Part shown: positions 16,924 to 25,303 of the stretch, piece after piece
How positions within the stretch are numbered: position 1 is the stretch's first letter
Layout: every line of letters starts with the position of its first letter
Assembly: GCA_027028245.1 (NCBI GenBank)
Contig: JALVJO010000038.1
Span: 48,496 to 112,495, forward strand
Source: Deltaproteobacteria bacterium
Lineage (GTDB): Bacteria > Desulfobacterota > Dissulfuribacteria > Dissulfuribacterales > QOAL01
Length of the DNA: 64,000 nt
Direction: 5' to 3'
Notes under the pieces: generated by a model
Seen by the model: only the letters and a program-made list of their open reading frames with translations
What the model was told of the DNA's origin: nothing
Databases searched by the model: none
Position numbers and translations under genes: made by a program

Positions 16924-17856
16924 TCAATCTTTACGATATGGAGCCATATTGCAGAGTTTCAGCCTATCGCGTATGGGGTCATATTCTTTATCTACGGCCT
17001 TGACGAAGCCGTCTATCCACATGCGCTTAAGCACCTTTAGTACCTCCCCGTCTACCAGGACTGTCTCATCCTTTTTCAAATTTAAAAGCAATTCCAAAAC
17101 CTGTTCCTGAAGAACAGGATCAACCTGGGGCATGGCACCAATGGTGCAGTATGGCATGGGTATGCTCTCGGCTATAATGTTGAAATCCTGTTTGCGAACC
17201 TTATGTTCTTCAATCATTTGGTCCAGATCGATCCTGGGAGCCGCCCCCACATCATATTTGCCAAAATAAACTCCATAAATCACCTTTTCATGCTTTGCAG
17301 AGCCCATGGGGATGGCATAAAGTGAAAAATCGATTTCCGGGTCAAATCCATGCTTCAAAAGCATTGCATATTGGGCCATAAAGCCGAAGGGAGCCAGGGC
17401 AGGTCCGAAAATCATGCTCTTTCCCTTCATGTCCTTTATGGTCTTTATACCGCTGTCTTTCAGCGAAATTATGGTTCCTGTTGACTTGTAGCCATTTCGT
17501 CCGCGAACATCTACTGCCAGAAGCTTCATGCCGAATCTCTTATTGAGCATTATGGCGATTATGGAATTGACATGGACAAAATCCACCTTCTTTTGCTGGG
17601 CCAGATCTTCAAATTCGAACGTATTTGCCAGGACCATTTCGAATTTCCTGCCTGTCTTTTCAGAAAGATAGGCAGTAAGAGGAGCAAATCTTGCCCGGGA
17701 CTGTTCCCGGCTGTCGCAAATCATGAAGCCTATGCGGACAGGTTTTTGACTGGTGAACTTGGAGCCCTTATCTTCTTTGCTGCACCCAGAAAGGGCGAAA
17801 ATAAAAACACCTAAAATTATTGTTATTGCCTTGATATATATATTATTGGGATCCAT
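16924..17856 (-). CDS. PhnD-like periplasmic binding lipoprotein, first gene of the long operon
   Basis: A 310-residue lipoprotein (lipobox LSGC, Cys25) of the PhnD/phosphate-phosphite-phosphonate binding family (PF12974). The core reads RIGFMICDSREQSRARFAPLTAYLSEKTGRK, then the DFVHVNS and FGPALAPFGF segments of these type-2 periplasmic binding proteins. Members bind small oxyanions or act as sensory domains. No ABC permease or ATPase is adjacent, so it probably works with another protein of this operon or as a sensor. The family name does not fix the ligand; a sulfur oxyanion would suit the context, but that is inference. Confidence 0.75.
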   Translation of the reverse strand: MDPNNIYIKAITIILGVFIFALSGCSKEDKGSKFTSQKPVRIGFMICDSREQSRARFAPLTAYLSEKTGRKFEMVLANTFEFEDLAQQKKVDFVHVNSIIAIMLNKRFGMKLLAVDVRGRNGYKSTGTIISLKDSGIKTIKDMKGKSMIFGPALAPFGFMAQYAMLLKHGFDPEIDFSLYAIPMGSAKHEKVIYGVYFGKYDVGAAPRIDLDQMIEEHKVRKQDFNIIAESIPMPYCTIGAMPQVDPVLQEQVLELLLNLKKDETVLVDGEVLKVLKRMWIDGFVKAVDKEYDPIRDRLKLCNMAPYRKD

Positions 17857-17903
17857 ATCAATGATAATCTGCCCGCGTTTCCGTTAGTACAAAAATACTA
17901 GTC

Positions 17904-17933
17904 TATTTTCCCAAACAAAAACATTATTGTCAA
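17904..17933 (-). promoter_or_regulatory. Predicted promoter of the PhnD-to-DUF1566 operon
   Basis: Upstream of the PhnD-like gene the minus strand reads TTGACA (17928-17933), an exact -35 box, then an 18-nt spacer and AAAATA (17904-17909) as a weak -10. No better pair exists in the AT-rich 140 bp before the gene. It would serve the whole operon; internal promoters cannot be excluded. Confidence 0.4.
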
Positions 17934-18057
17934 GTTAAACGCAATCTAACTGTTAGAGTTCTTCTTAAATTCCAGCTTCAACTACAAAGATAAAATATTA
18001 AAGAAAATTATTAAATCACAAAAAAATAATTGTTTATATAAGATATTGAGGAGAGTG

Positions 18058-18201
18058 ATGGGTCGGCCGGCGCCAAACAAGAAGACTATTCCTTTAAAAC
18101 TGTCACTAGGACACAAAACTGGTTTCTCAATTGAATCAGGAAGACGGAAAGGGTGCTGCTGGAAGCCCGCTGAACAAGACGACTTTTGTGCTGCCATTTA
18201 A
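18058..18201 (+). CDS. Possible 47-residue small protein with Cys-rich tail
   Basis: The only evidence is a strong ribosome site: GAGGAGAGTG immediately precedes an ATG at 18058, opening a 47-codon frame that stops at 18201. The peptide is basic in its first half and has three Cys near its end (GCCWKPAEQDDFCAAI). Its last bases overlap the stop of the convergent gene. It could be a short secreted or modified peptide, a leader, or chance; nothing homologous is recognised. Confidence 0.3.
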   Translation: MGRPAPNKKTIPLKLSLGHKTGFSIESGRRKGCCWKPAEQDDFCAAI

Positions 18202-18815
18202 ATCAGGTTTCTCTGTTTGAGAAATTTTTTGATGGCAGCTTTATCTTTGCCTGAATCAGAACTTTGCACCAGCTCTTTTAAGACGGCATCGTCTATCTTG
18301 CCGCTCAACTTGTTTATCACCCTGTCGAGTACTGGAAACTTATTAAGGACCTTTCTGGTAATGACTGCTGCTGCCAGAGAATCTTGGTCAGAGTCTGATT
18401 GCAGGTACTGATCAACGGGTCCATGATAACCAAAAGGCCTAAGCCATATCATGGAATAATTATGTATAAAATACTGCTTTACCAGTGAATAGGTCTCCTG
18501 GGCAGTATTACCCTGCCTTATCCCGGGAATGGCTGAACTGGCAGGTCCTGTATAGCTGATGAATATATCCGCATCCCCCCTCTTAACCATATCCTGGCAT
18601 TCATGGATATCTGAGCACGATTTCAGATTCACCGTGGTACCAGTTCTTTCATTTATGAAAACTGCAAGAACATTGCCTACAGTCTGCTGATCAGGAGATG
18701 AATCTACAGCCAGATTCAATATTCGGCCTACACACGAAATAGCCGAATCGCAAATTATAAATTGCAAAAATATTATAGTAATGAAGATAAAGAAGAATTC
18801 TGTCCTTTTCATCAT
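18198..18815 (-). CDS. Periplasmic binding-protein-like protein
   Basis: A 205-residue exported protein. The start at 18815 is supported by AGGAGG 5 nt upstream. The signal peptide is followed by a segment of the type ILNLAVDSSPDQQTVGNVLAVFINERTGTTV, resembling the first lobe of solute-binding proteins (OpuAC/phosphonate type), then GDADIFISYTG. It is shorter than usual (about 300 residues) and may be a reduced or specialised binding protein. It lies downstream of and on the same strand as the anion transporter gene at 18955, which makes a shared function possible. Confidence 0.5.
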   Translation of the reverse strand: MMKRTEFFFIFITIIFLQFIICDSAISCVGRILNLAVDSSPDQQTVGNVLAVFINERTGTTVNLKSCSDIHECQDMVKRGDADIFISYTGPASSAIPGIRQGNTAQETYSLVKQYFIHNYSMIWLRPFGYHGPVDQYLQSDSDQDSLAAAVITRKVLNKFPVLDRVINKLSGKIDDAVLKELVQSSDSGKDKAAIKKFLKQRNLI

Positions 18816-18954
18816 GAAAGCCTCCTGATCTGTCATATCAATAAAATTCAAAGTTGGATGCGCTTATAAAAAACCTTATTAGCTGAATTGTCCAAGAAAA
18901 ATTGGATCTTTGTTTAGGTTTCTCTATCAAAGTATTTTAAGGCTGCATGGGATT

Positions 18955-20328
18955 TCATATCATATCCAGAAGTTTCCACCACAGAAAATCAAGTGGGAAC
19001 AGGACAACCACGGTGATGCCGGCCATGATAAGACAAATCCTCGTGGCATGGGAAAATTTCTCCCCTGCCAGCTGCATTCCTACCACTATGGGAGGGGCTT
19101 GGTAAGGAAAGAGTACGGTTGAAAAGCCCAGCACCTGGATGTTTAGAATGCTCGTAACAGGTATTCCTGCAGCCTTTGAAAGGGTTTCAGAAAACTGCGT
19201 GAATACTGCCGGCATTGCAGGCAATGTGGTTGCAACTCCTGTGGCTGTTGCTGCAACGCTTAGGGATAAATAATTTGAAAAATCATGCCCTGGTTTAAGG
19301 GGCAGCATTCCTAAAATCCTGTGTGCCAGGGCCTGGCCCGTACCCGAGCTGCTAATAAGCGAGCCCATTCCAAGAATTCCCGCCACAAAAATGATGGAAG
19401 CCCAGTTGATATCCCTGCTGAACCTCTTGCTGTCAAATACGGCCACGCCTGGAAACATGAGGAACACTGCTCCTGCCAGGGCAACCCATGCAGGAGATAC
19501 ATGATGCAGGAAATCTGACATCCACAGAAGGAGTAGTACGAACAAAGTAACGGTCAGCAGCCTCTCATCACGCGAAAGAGGCGGGATTCCACGGGTTTTG
19601 TTGTTCTTGACCTGCACCGGCCTGTCCGGGAAGAGCCAGACAATTAAAAGCACTATCAACAACCCCTTTAATAAGCCCAGGACAGGAAAATGAAGCAGGA
19701 GGTAGGGTCCATAAAGCAGGCTTTCATGAAACAGGTTTTCAGATACGCCGATTAAAACCATGTTGGGTACATTGGCAGGCAGAACGGCAAAGGCCGGCAG
19801 AAATGAACCCAGAATGACTGCCAGGACAATACCGGTACGCCCCCTGCGTCCCTTTTGAAATCCGAAAAAATCGGCAACAGCCAGGGATATGGGCACAAGC
19901 AGCACCACCCTGCTCATTGCAGAGGGCATCAGAAAGCTGAAAAAAACGCTGCCTGCCACCAAACCGGCAATGATCTTCACGTATGAGCCGTGCAGGTGCT
20001 GCGCAATGAACTTTCCCAGTCGCCTGCCCAGCCCGGTAGTGGTTATGGCAGAGCCTATAACAAGACCTCCAAAGATCAGCCAAACAGCCGAGGAGGCAAA
20101 TCCTGAAAATACAACTTCAGGCCTTGCAAGAGAAAACACAAGGCATACAACAAAAAAACAAAGGGCGGTTATGTGCTGGGGGATTATTCCAGTTGCCCAA
20201 AAAGAGATTGAAAGAAGGCAGACCGCAGCTATTTTTTCCTGGCTGCCGGAGAAAAAAGAGGGCTGAAAAATCAATATAAAGATAGAAGCTGCTATGGCCG
20301 CACCCAGGACGGCTGGCTTTAATTTCAT
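18955..20328 (-). CDS. SLC13/DASS-family anion:sodium symporter
   Basis: A 457-residue inner-membrane protein with about 11-12 hydrophobic segments. It resembles the divalent anion symporters that move sulfate, thiosulfate, dicarboxylates or similar: FWATGIIPQHITALCFF near 43, an SNA-like region, and GSLISSSGTGQAL near 330 with the paired hairpin loops of the family. The binding-protein gene is downstream at 18198, separated by about 140 bp. Substrate not determined; sulfate or a sulfur oxyanion would fit. Confidence 0.75.
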   Translation of the reverse strand: MKLKPAVLGAAIAASIFILIFQPSFFSGSQEKIAAVCLLSISFWATGIIPQHITALCFFVVCLVFSLARPEVVFSGFASSAVWLIFGGLVIGSAITTTGLGRRLGKFIAQHLHGSYVKIIAGLVAGSVFFSFLMPSAMSRVVLLVPISLAVADFFGFQKGRRGRTGIVLAVILGSFLPAFAVLPANVPNMVLIGVSENLFHESLLYGPYLLLHFPVLGLLKGLLIVLLIVWLFPDRPVQVKNNKTRGIPPLSRDERLLTVTLFVLLLLWMSDFLHHVSPAWVALAGAVFLMFPGVAVFDSKRFSRDINWASIIFVAGILGMGSLISSSGTGQALAHRILGMLPLKPGHDFSNYLSLSVAATATGVATTLPAMPAVFTQFSETLSKAAGIPVTSILNIQVLGFSTVLFPYQAPPIVVGMQLAGEKFSHATRICLIMAGITVVVLFPLDFLWWKLLDMI

Positions 20329-20720
20329 GGTTTTTGGAATTTATCCCTGTTTATTCCGGGCTTATCTGAATTTACCTTGGAATTAGCCATTGTATCCAGG
20401 TTGTGAAATACATTGAAAGGACTGAAACATTACCCTGTTTAGTCGGTCTTGTGTATGCCAGGAATCTTAAACAAGAATTCAATTTCACCTCTCTTCAGTT
20501 CAAGGAATTTAAAACCAAAAAACTCCAGGCCCTTCGCCTGTAACAAAAAGCTTCAGGAAAAATATTGTAAACATTTTCAAGATTTGGTAAATAAAAAATT
20601 TAACAATGACAGAAGATAAAATAAAATTTTGTGTAAAAATATAAAAACAGACTGCCCTGCAGTTTCTCTGTTGGCAACACTTTTTTTACTTAGCTTCCCA
20701 AAGGAACAATACAGGCCTAG
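20329..20720. other. Divergent intergenic region
   Basis: About 390 bp between the anion transporter and the polysaccharide genes. It is AT-rich, with poly-A/T runs, and probably holds promoters for both sides. A TTGGCA followed by a T-run at about 20672-20690 resembles part of a sigma-54 site but is too weak to claim. No gene seen. Confidence 0.5.
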
Positions 20721-22139
20721 ATGGAATCAGTGACCACAAACCATACAGCGAACAGCAGCCTTCAGGATCTCCTTCAACTTGCGTCAAGGCGTAAGCGGGG
20801 CATGTTTTTCATATTTGCTGGAACAGTTCTCCTGGTGACAGTTTGGACATTTATCCAATCACCTGTTTATGAAATCAAATCAAAAGTAATGGTTAAATAC
20901 GGCAGAGAATATATTTACCGGCCGGTTGACCTGTTGCAGCAGGGAGACGTTCAGCCCATGCTCTCTTTCAACAGGGAGGAAATTATCAACACGGAACTCC
21001 AGATCTTTAAAAGTTCCGAATTGATATCCGAGGTTATAAAATCCGTTGGAATGGATAAACTTTATCCAAAGATATATGATGATAAAAGGAGCGACCAGGA
21101 AAAGCTCTCGCTCGCTGTTGCCAGGTTTAAAAAGGACCTGGATGTCATACACGTGAAGGGCTCGGGTGTAATACAGGTTACTTTCAGCCATAAAGACCCG
21201 GAAACCGCAGTCCAGGCCGTCAGCTGTCTCGAAGATCTTTTCAGGAATCGTCACTTGAAGATTTTCAAAAGTCCAAAGATAACATTTCTGGAAGAACAGC
21301 TTCAAACCTACAAGAACAAGCTGTTAAAATCACAGGCAGACTTGGAGGCGTTCAAACTAAAAAACCATATAATCTCATTAAAGGACCAAAAGCAGCTCCT
21401 GCTCCAGGAATATTCACGAATTCAGGCCCTTCTTGTTCAAGGGAAGGGACGTGTAAGACAGCTGGAACAAAAGATAGCGGCCCTCAAAAAACGGTCCACC
21501 TATGTGCCAGTTGATGTGGTTATCTTTAAGGAAAAGGCTGAAAGCAATAACATCGATACTGCCAAAGCCAGCCTCCTTGCCCTTCAGCTGGAAGAAAGAG
21601 ACCTTCTCCAGAGATACCCTGAAAATAACAGATTGGTTAAAAACGTAAGGGCGAAAATCCATACTGTGCAAAATTTCCTGGATACCCAGGCCCAAAACAG
21701 GACCGTCAACAATAGAAGGGGTAAGAATAATGTTCACCAATACCTCGAAAGGCTTTTGATCGAGGCTGAAGCTGACAAAAAAGGACAGGAAGCAGAAAAT
21801 GAGGTGTTGGAGAAGCAGCTTACAGAAATAGAAAATCAGCTCAAGGGATTCAGCAAAAAAGAAGCCGTGCTCAACATGCTCAAGGAGAACGTGGAAATAA
21901 ACGAAAAAAGCTATAAAAACTTCATTGGCAGGCTTGAAGAAACACGGATTCTGGAGGCCATGGATAATCAGAAGATGGTAAGCATTGCCGTTATTGAAAA
22001 ACCCTTCCTGCCAGTCAAGCCTGTAAGGCCCAAAAAAGGCTTGAATATTTTAATCGGAGTCATACTCGGGTCTGCCTTAAGCTTGTCTTATGCCTTGTTT
22101 TACGATTACCTGTTTGTCAGTAAAAAAGGAACTTCCTGA
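20721..22139 (+). CDS. Exopolysaccharide chain-length determinant (Wzz/GumC family)
   Basis: A 472-residue polysaccharide co-polymerase. Two membrane helices flank a long periplasmic region: TM1 at about 29-47 and TM2 near the C-terminus (about 444-462), with a PxxP-type stretch just before it (PVKPVRPKKG). The middle (about 195-390) is predicted coiled coil with the GNVR-type tail. It has no C-terminal tyrosine-kinase domain, so any such kinase must be separate. The downstream Wza-like gene overlaps by one base (TGATG). It governs chain length and export in Wzx/Wzy-type pathways. Confidence 0.85.
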   Translation: MESVTTNHTANSSLQDLLQLASRRKRGMFFIFAGTVLLVTVWTFIQSPVYEIKSKVMVKYGREYIYRPVDLLQQGDVQPMLSFNREEIINTELQIFKSSELISEVIKSVGMDKLYPKIYDDKRSDQEKLSLAVARFKKDLDVIHVKGSGVIQVTFSHKDPETAVQAVSCLEDLFRNRHLKIFKSPKITFLEEQLQTYKNKLLKSQADLEAFKLKNHIISLKDQKQLLLQEYSRIQALLVQGKGRVRQLEQKIAALKKRSTYVPVDVVIFKEKAESNNIDTAKASLLALQLEERDLLQRYPENNRLVKNVRAKIHTVQNFLDTQAQNRTVNNRRGKNNVHQYLERLLIEAEADKKGQEAENEVLEKQLTEIENQLKGFSKKEAVLNMLKENVEINEKSYKNFIGRLEETRILEAMDNQKMVSIAVIEKPFLPVKPVRPKKGLNILIGVILGSALSLSYALFYDYLFVSKKGTS

Positions 22140-22921
22140 TGTTGATTATCCCTAAAGCAATATTTTCCATCCCTGGAAGCACCTTTTTGCCGAAAAAACC
22201 CGTATTGCTCTCAATTGCAGCTGCATTTTTTGCGGTATTGCTCCTTCAAGGCTGCAGTAATTCCCTGGTGAAAGAGCCCGTGGTTCCTGAGCAGGTTGGC
22301 AACATGCCCCTGCCTGACCAGTCCGTCAATGCCTCTATCCCTGAATATGTCATCCGCGCCGGAGATGAACTTGACATCAAGTTCTTTTATAACCGTGAAT
22401 TGAATGAAAGGGTGACAGTCAGGCCTGATGGCCGTATTTCTCTGCAGCTGGTTCATGATGTCCCTGCAGCAGGTCTGTCGCCTGAAGAATTGACCCGAAT
22501 CCTTTCAAGAAGGTATGCGGCTCACATCAAGGAGCCCGAAATCTCCGTAATTGTCAAGTCATCAGGATCCAGAAGGATTTTTGTTGACGGGCAGGTCAAG
22601 AACCCCGGACTGGTTGCCATGGGCGGCTACATGAATGTCCTTCAGGCACTGGCAAGCGCAGGTGGCGTGATGGATAGCGCACTTGAAAGCCAAGTCCTTG
22701 TAATACGCAGAAACGGCCTGGGAAAACCGTTTATAATTGCCGTAGACGTGGAAAAAATCCGCTCTGGAGAGGACACATCACAAAACATAGAGCTCAAACC
22801 CTATGATATAGTATTTGTTCCAAAATCCAGAATTGCACAGGTCAATACGTGGGTGGACCTGTACCTCAGAAAGAACATTCCCTTTGACTTCAGCGCAGGA
22901 GTCTACCGAAGTCTGGATTAA
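22139..22921 (+). CDS. Outer-membrane polysaccharide export lipoprotein (Wza-like)
   Basis: A 260-residue lipoprotein (lipobox LLQGC, Cys39). It carries a Poly_export domain (about 70-150; YVIRAGDELDIKFFYN, VRPDGRISLQLV) and an SLBB-like domain (about 155-240; RRIFVDGQVKNPG). Such proteins form the outer-membrane channel for capsule or exopolysaccharide. The start overlaps the Wzz-like stop. The pair belongs with the 1-2172 glycosyl genes, although about 19 kb lie between them. Confidence 0.85.
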   Translation: MLIIPKAIFSIPGSTFLPKKPVLLSIAAAFFAVLLLQGCSNSLVKEPVVPEQVGNMPLPDQSVNASIPEYVIRAGDELDIKFFYNRELNERVTVRPDGRISLQLVHDVPAAGLSPEELTRILSRRYAAHIKEPEISVIVKSSGSRRIFVDGQVKNPGLVAMGGYMNVLQALASAGGVMDSALESQVLVIRRNGLGKPFIIAVDVEKIRSGEDTSQNIELKPYDIVFVPKSRIAQVNTWVDLYLRKNIPFDFSAGVYRSLD

Positions 22922-23364
22922 GACACACCCGTTTTTATATGCCTGGATGATTTTTTCATATCCCGGCAATTCCCTGTAAGCTCTTTTTGCCCACTTCTGG
23001 AAAAACGCCTTTCCTGCATTCCGGCCAATCATATTGCTTGAAATAACAAAGACTAAGGTGTAAAAATTGCGTTTTAAAGAAGCTTCATTGTCTTGACTTT
23101 GTGAAAAAATGGTGCTTTTATTTACTAAATATTAGACTATTTGTGTTTTCAGGCAACTGCCGGGCAGTGAGGGGAGAGTCTTTTGTCCTGTTTTTTATCT
23201 GAAAAAACTAAAATGGACTGCGTTCTTTAATTAAGGAAGTAAAAATATTTGCAACACAACATGAGTCATTATTCACTTTCAAAATGCTCCTGGTACATTA
23301 ACAGCTTATTGGGTCGGATTGCTTTTTAATTCGGCCTTAATCCTAAAGGGAAGAGGGAGGAGTT
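22922..23364 (+). other. Leader region of the cytochrome pair
   Basis: About 440 bp of AT-rich sequence before the 12-heme cytochrome genes. A TTGACT (about 23094) followed by AT-rich sequence could be a -35/-10 pair but is weak. No riboswitch motif (for example GEMM's GGGCAAA core) is visible. The cytochrome start at 23365 is preceded by AGGGAGGAG. Confidence 0.4.
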
Positions 23365-24165
23365 ATGAGGAAAACCGTTTTCATCGCTACAATCCTATTG
23401 GCCGCACTACTTTGTCTTTCTGCAGGAAATGGTTCATGTGGAGATGATAATTCTCAGACCAAGCTGCAGAACAGTGATTGTGTCAAATGTCATCCACAGG
23501 TAGTCCACGAGAACCAGGAGGCAGGGGGAAAGCATAAAACAGCGGTCGGATGCCTTGACTGCCACGAGGGAGGACATCCCCCGCTGGTGCCGGCAGAACA
23601 GATAATACCAGAGTGTTCAAAATGTCACCAGGGAGAAGCACATTTTGAGCTTAAGGGCTGCCTGAAATGTCATCAAAACCCTCATCAGCCACTAAATATC
23701 GTTTTCAGTGAAAAAAGCAATATCGCAGCCTGCAATACCTGCCACCCCGAGCAGGTGGAAGAGGTCAAGAATAATCCCAGCGCCCACAGCAAGATTGACT
23801 GTACTTACTGCCATACCAAGCATGGCTACATTCCAGACTGCATGAAATGCCATGAACCCCACCGTGAGGGGCAGCAGTTCAAGGATTGCGTCTCCTGCCA
23901 CAAGGTACACCAGCCTCTGAATGTTGCTTACGGCGATAATATTCCGAACCAGGATTGCGGAGCCTGCCATGGAGACCTGGTAGATGAACTCGAATCCAGC
24001 AATACCAAGCATTCCAAACTGAAATGTGTTTACTGTCATAAAGCCAAGCACGGTATGAAACCAGCCTGCCAGGATTGTCACGGAGTGCCTCATCCCGCTC
24101 CAATGATGCAGAAATTCAAAAACTGCACTGACTGCCATAATGACCCGCATGCGCTGGTCAAATAG
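23365..24165 (+). CDS. Dodecaheme c-type cytochrome
   Basis: A 266-residue secreted cytochrome with 12 CxxCH motifs (CVKCH, CLDCH, CSKCH, CLKCH, CNTCH, CTYCH, CMKCH, CVSCH, CGACH, CVYCH, CQDCH, CTDCH). The two halves of six are similar, and KHSK/KHGM pairs recur. The signal peptide ends near NGSCGDD. It is shorter than the cytochrome at 24182, which starts 16 nt after its stop. Exact role (periplasmic carrier or surface relay) is not shown. Confidence 0.93.
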   Translation: MRKTVFIATILLAALLCLSAGNGSCGDDNSQTKLQNSDCVKCHPQVVHENQEAGGKHKTAVGCLDCHEGGHPPLVPAEQIIPECSKCHQGEAHFELKGCLKCHQNPHQPLNIVFSEKSNIAACNTCHPEQVEEVKNNPSAHSKIDCTYCHTKHGYIPDCMKCHEPHREGQQFKDCVSCHKVHQPLNVAYGDNIPNQDCGACHGDLVDELESSNTKHSKLKCVYCHKAKHGMKPACQDCHGVPHPAPMMQKFKNCTDCHNDPHALVK

Positions 24166-24181
24166 ATTGAAGGAGGAGATT

Positions 24182-25165
24182 ATGAAAAGCAAGATTTGGG
24201 CTGGTTGCCTTTTGGTTCTGGCTGCCATGTTTACCTTGTTCTTGTGTGCCGCCTGTGCAAAGCAGATTCAGGGGCCTGTCAAAACTGAAAAACATGCCCA
24301 GCCAGCAAAGGACACCCAGGTACAGAAGGAACAGCCTGCTGAAACTGTAGCAGAATCTGAACAAGAAAAATCAGATCAGACAGGAGCTGAGCTGTATCAG
24401 CAGGAACCAAGATCCATGAAACCGGTGGAATGCGGCGCCTGCCACAAGCGTGAATATACCAGGTTAAAGGAAAGCAACAGCAGGCACAGATTCGACTGTC
24501 TGAATTGTCACACCAAGCTTCATGCCTATATTCCTCCCAAAAACAATTATGCGGAGATAATGCCTAAATGCGCCAGGTGCCATGGTGCTCCTCACGGCAA
24601 GGCATTTACCAAGTGCCTCCAGTGCCACGAAGACCCTCATTCTCCAAAGGATATCCCCTTTTCCGCTGTGTCCAAAAAGATCAGGATAAAGGGCGGAAAA
24701 TCCGTGGTCGCCTGCCAGGTGTGCCATTACGAACCTGAAGGACGGGAAATGGAAACTCATCCCTGTAAGCACAACAAAGAGATGGGCTGTACAGGCTGTC
24801 ATGCCGACAAACACGGTGTCAAACCATCCTGTCTGGATTGTCATGAGCCGCATATTCCCGGGCAGACGTATGCTGACTGCCTTGTATGCCATCGTCCCCA
24901 CAGCGCTAAAAACATCCTGAAATATCCTGAAGATATGAACAACCAGGTGTGTGGTTCTTGTCACACCACCATTTATGAAGATCTGCAGAAAAACCATACC
25001 AAGCATTCGGAGCTGCATTGTGCAGAATGTCATGAACGGCACGGGCAAATACCAAAATGCCAGGATTGCCACGGGCTGCCTCATGGTGCTGCACTTCATA
25101 AAAAATTTCCAAACTGTCTGGAGTGTCATATTGACCCGCACAACCTGCCGGTTTTGAAAAAATAA
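24182..25165 (+). CDS. Dodecaheme c-type cytochrome, lipoprotein
   Basis: A 327-residue cytochrome with 12 CxxCH motifs (CGACH, CLNCH, CARCH, CLQCH, CQVCH, CTGCH, CLDCH, CLVCH, CGSCH, CAECH, CQDCH, CLECH). The start at 24182 is set by GGAGGAGATT upstream; an earlier in-frame Met inside the previous gene lacks one. The N-terminus is a lipoprotein signal (Cys25), followed by an acidic Gln/Glu-rich linker to about residue 80 that may span the envelope. The PKCARCHGAPHGK block links it closely to the operon cytochrome at 4040. Confidence 0.93.
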   Translation: MKSKIWAGCLLVLAAMFTLFLCAACAKQIQGPVKTEKHAQPAKDTQVQKEQPAETVAESEQEKSDQTGAELYQQEPRSMKPVECGACHKREYTRLKESNSRHRFDCLNCHTKLHAYIPPKNNYAEIMPKCARCHGAPHGKAFTKCLQCHEDPHSPKDIPFSAVSKKIRIKGGKSVVACQVCHYEPEGREMETHPCKHNKEMGCTGCHADKHGVKPSCLDCHEPHIPGQTYADCLVCHRPHSAKNILKYPEDMNNQVCGSCHTTIYEDLQKNHTKHSELHCAECHERHGQIPKCQDCHGLPHGAALHKKFPNCLECHIDPHNLPVLKK

Positions 25166-25189
25166 TAACGGCATTACAAGCAGAACAAC

Positions 25190-25234
25190 AAAGGGCCCGG
25201 CTGCCCCTAAGAGGTATCCGGGCCTTTCCTTTTT
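25190..25234 (+). terminator. Rho-independent terminator after the cytochrome pair
   Basis: GGCCCGG and CCGGGCC pair across a 17-nt loop and are followed by TTTCCTTTTT. It lies 25 nt after the second cytochrome gene. Confidence 0.7.
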
Positions 25235-25303
25235 CATTTTTTTCAAGTTACGAGCTTTAAAAGACGAACAGACCAATAAAAGACTGCCCAAGAGGATGGT
25301 TCT

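Noticed and set aside
24464-25291. Long minus-strand open frame (275 codons)
   Set aside because: It is antisense to the 12-heme cytochrome at 24182; the heme codons impose an open reading on the other strand.
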